Shown in pieces: positions 5,329-6,040 of a DNA stretch of 6,040 nucleotides. Position 1 is the stretch's first letter, and every line of letters begins with the position of its first letter. The notes under the pieces are model-generated. The model did no database searches. It was given only the letters and a program-made list of their open reading frames with translations, and had not been told where the DNA came from. Location: NCBI GenBank assembly GCA_031255875.1, contig JAIRRR010000282.1:1-6040 (forward strand). The letters run 5' to 3'. Made by a program: the position numbers and the translations under genes. The DNA is from Treponema sp. (GTDB lineage: Bacteria > Spirochaetota > Spirochaetia > Treponematales > Breznakiellaceae).

Positions 5329-5993
5329 ATATCCTCCCAATAGGCGCGTATAACGGCGCCGGAAAAGCCCGCCGCCCTTAGTTTCCGCCGGACGGAAATA
5401 TCATCCTTGTCAAAATCCGGAAAGACGCCCGCGATATAGGAATCGAGCAGAGCCCGCTCTGCCCCGGAATCCAGGGCCGCGCCCAGGGCTTTCCGGGCAG
5501 TTCCCGCAGGGACGGAGCGGCCGAGCAGGGAACTGAGAAGTTTCCGGGGGCAGAGCCCGCCGCCCCGCCCGGCCCCGGCGCGGCGGAGCCTCGATTCAAG
5601 CCCCAGGCCCGCGAAGCGCTCATCGTTTACAATGCCGAGATCTTCCAGGTGTTCCAGGGCCGCGCCTATATAGGCGGAATCAATGCCCTTGCGTTCCAGC
5701 TTGCCTTTCAGGCCGAGCCGGGTCTGCTCCGCCCGGGCGACAAGGGCAAGCGCGGCCCGCTCGGCCCGGTAACAGCCGGCGGCAAAACGGAGGGAGGCGG
5801 CTTCTTCGGCGGATATTTCCGCGCCCGGGGAGGCAAGGGAATCGAGGGGGAAGTCCGGGGGGAGGTATACGGTTTTAAAGGAAAAAAGGGAACCGTCGGA
5901 AAGGCCGATCCGCATAAGGGAAGAACCGGCGTTTCGCCATTTAAGGCCGCCGCCCGTAGCCCCGGCGGCGGTTTTGATCGAAACCACCTGCAT
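5325..5993 (-). CDS. recX: Regulatory protein RecX
   Basis: The 222-residue protein resembles RecX, which binds RecA filaments and limits recombination and SOS activity. The characteristic first three-helix repeat is at about 77-135. It includes ALALVARAEQTRLGLKGKL (81-99), ERKGIDSAYIGAALEHLEDLG (100-120) and IVNDERFA (121-128), the family's KL-x-x-KG and D/N-D-E-R-F-A hallmarks. Further helical repeats follow, ending SVRRKLRAAGFSGAVIRAYWEDI. The first 75 or so residues are a family-typical but poorly conserved head. ATG at 5993 is the first start after an in-frame TAA at 6003-6005. Its ribosome-binding site is weak (AAAGAGA). The stop overlaps acyP by 4 nt. recA is not next to it in this window. 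Confidence 0.88.
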   Translation of the reverse strand: MQVVSIKTAAGATGGGLKWRNAGSSLMRIGLSDGSLFSFKTVYLPPDFPLDSLASPGAEISAEEAASLRFAAGCYRAERAALALVARAEQTRLGLKGKLERKGIDSAYIGAALEHLEDLGIVNDERFAGLGLESRLRRAGAGRGGGLCPRKLLSSLLGRSVPAGTARKALGAALDSGAERALLDSYIAGVFPDFDKDDISVRRKLRAAGFSGAVIRAYWEDI

Positions 5994-6040
5994 AACGTCT
6001 CTTTACACAACCGCTTCCCGCGCGCAGCCCCGCCGGGCGC

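Noticed and set aside
4741..5343. Plus-strand open frame of 200 codons over the acyP region
   Set aside because: It crosses the palindrome cluster and lies opposite acyP, whose catalytic motifs are intact. The translation is Pro/Arg/Ala-rich with no family features.
6003..6040. C-terminal end of another gene upstream of recX
   Set aside because: A short open frame does end at TAA 6003-6005, but about 12 codons without a recognisable motif cannot support a call.

Overview
The window is a compact, GC-rich bacterial chromosome segment with every supported gene on the minus strand. From right to left it reads recX - acyP - [rpmH promoter region] - rpmH - rnpA - yidD - yidC - jag(khpB) - secreted protein of unknown function - start of an NCS2 nucleobase permease. 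The rpmH-rnpA-yidD-yidC-jag order is the classic bacterial cluster that often lies near oriC. Here it is flanked by recX and acyP rather than dnaA, and I see no cluster of DnaA boxes. The order, with a signal-peptide protein following jag, fits a spirochaete of the Treponema type. That assignment is an inference from gene order and protein character, not from a search. The base composition would suit one of the GC-richer treponemes.

Right part (about 4990-5993): recX and acyP overlap by 4 nt (ATGA). A gene-free stretch of about 490 bp follows (4498-4989). Its distal half holds a run of GC-rich short-loop palindromes. Its proximal half holds a 17-bp tandem repeat, then a good sigma70-type promoter (TTGACC, 17 bp, TATACT), then a predicted rpmH leader of about 200 nt.

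Middle part (1063-4497): rpmH (ribosomal protein L34) is followed by rnpA (RNase P protein), whose N-terminal coding sequence seems to run back to the rpmH stop without any ATG, GTG or TTG. rnpA overlaps yidD by 4 nt (GTGA), and yidC follows. A 132-bp gap with two 11-bp perfect hairpins separates yidC from jag. jag overlaps the secreted-protein gene by 4 nt (ATGA).

Left part (1-1066): the secreted-protein gene ends at 224. The next 143 bp hold a 13-bp perfect hairpin that could end the operon. A strong ribosome-binding site then leads into the first 26 codons of a uracil/xanthine permease that runs off the window edge.

Functionally the cluster joins ribosome assembly (L34), tRNA 5' processing (RNase P protein), inner-membrane protein insertion (YidC with its helper YidD) and an RNA-binding regulator (Jag/KhpB). 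Most of the window is conserved housekeeping sequence. The most interesting points are the non-canonical rnpA start, the repeat-promoter-leader arrangement before rpmH, the paired hairpins between yidC and jag, and the uncharacterised exported protein translationally coupled to jag. I did not find a novel defence, mobile or biosynthetic system.
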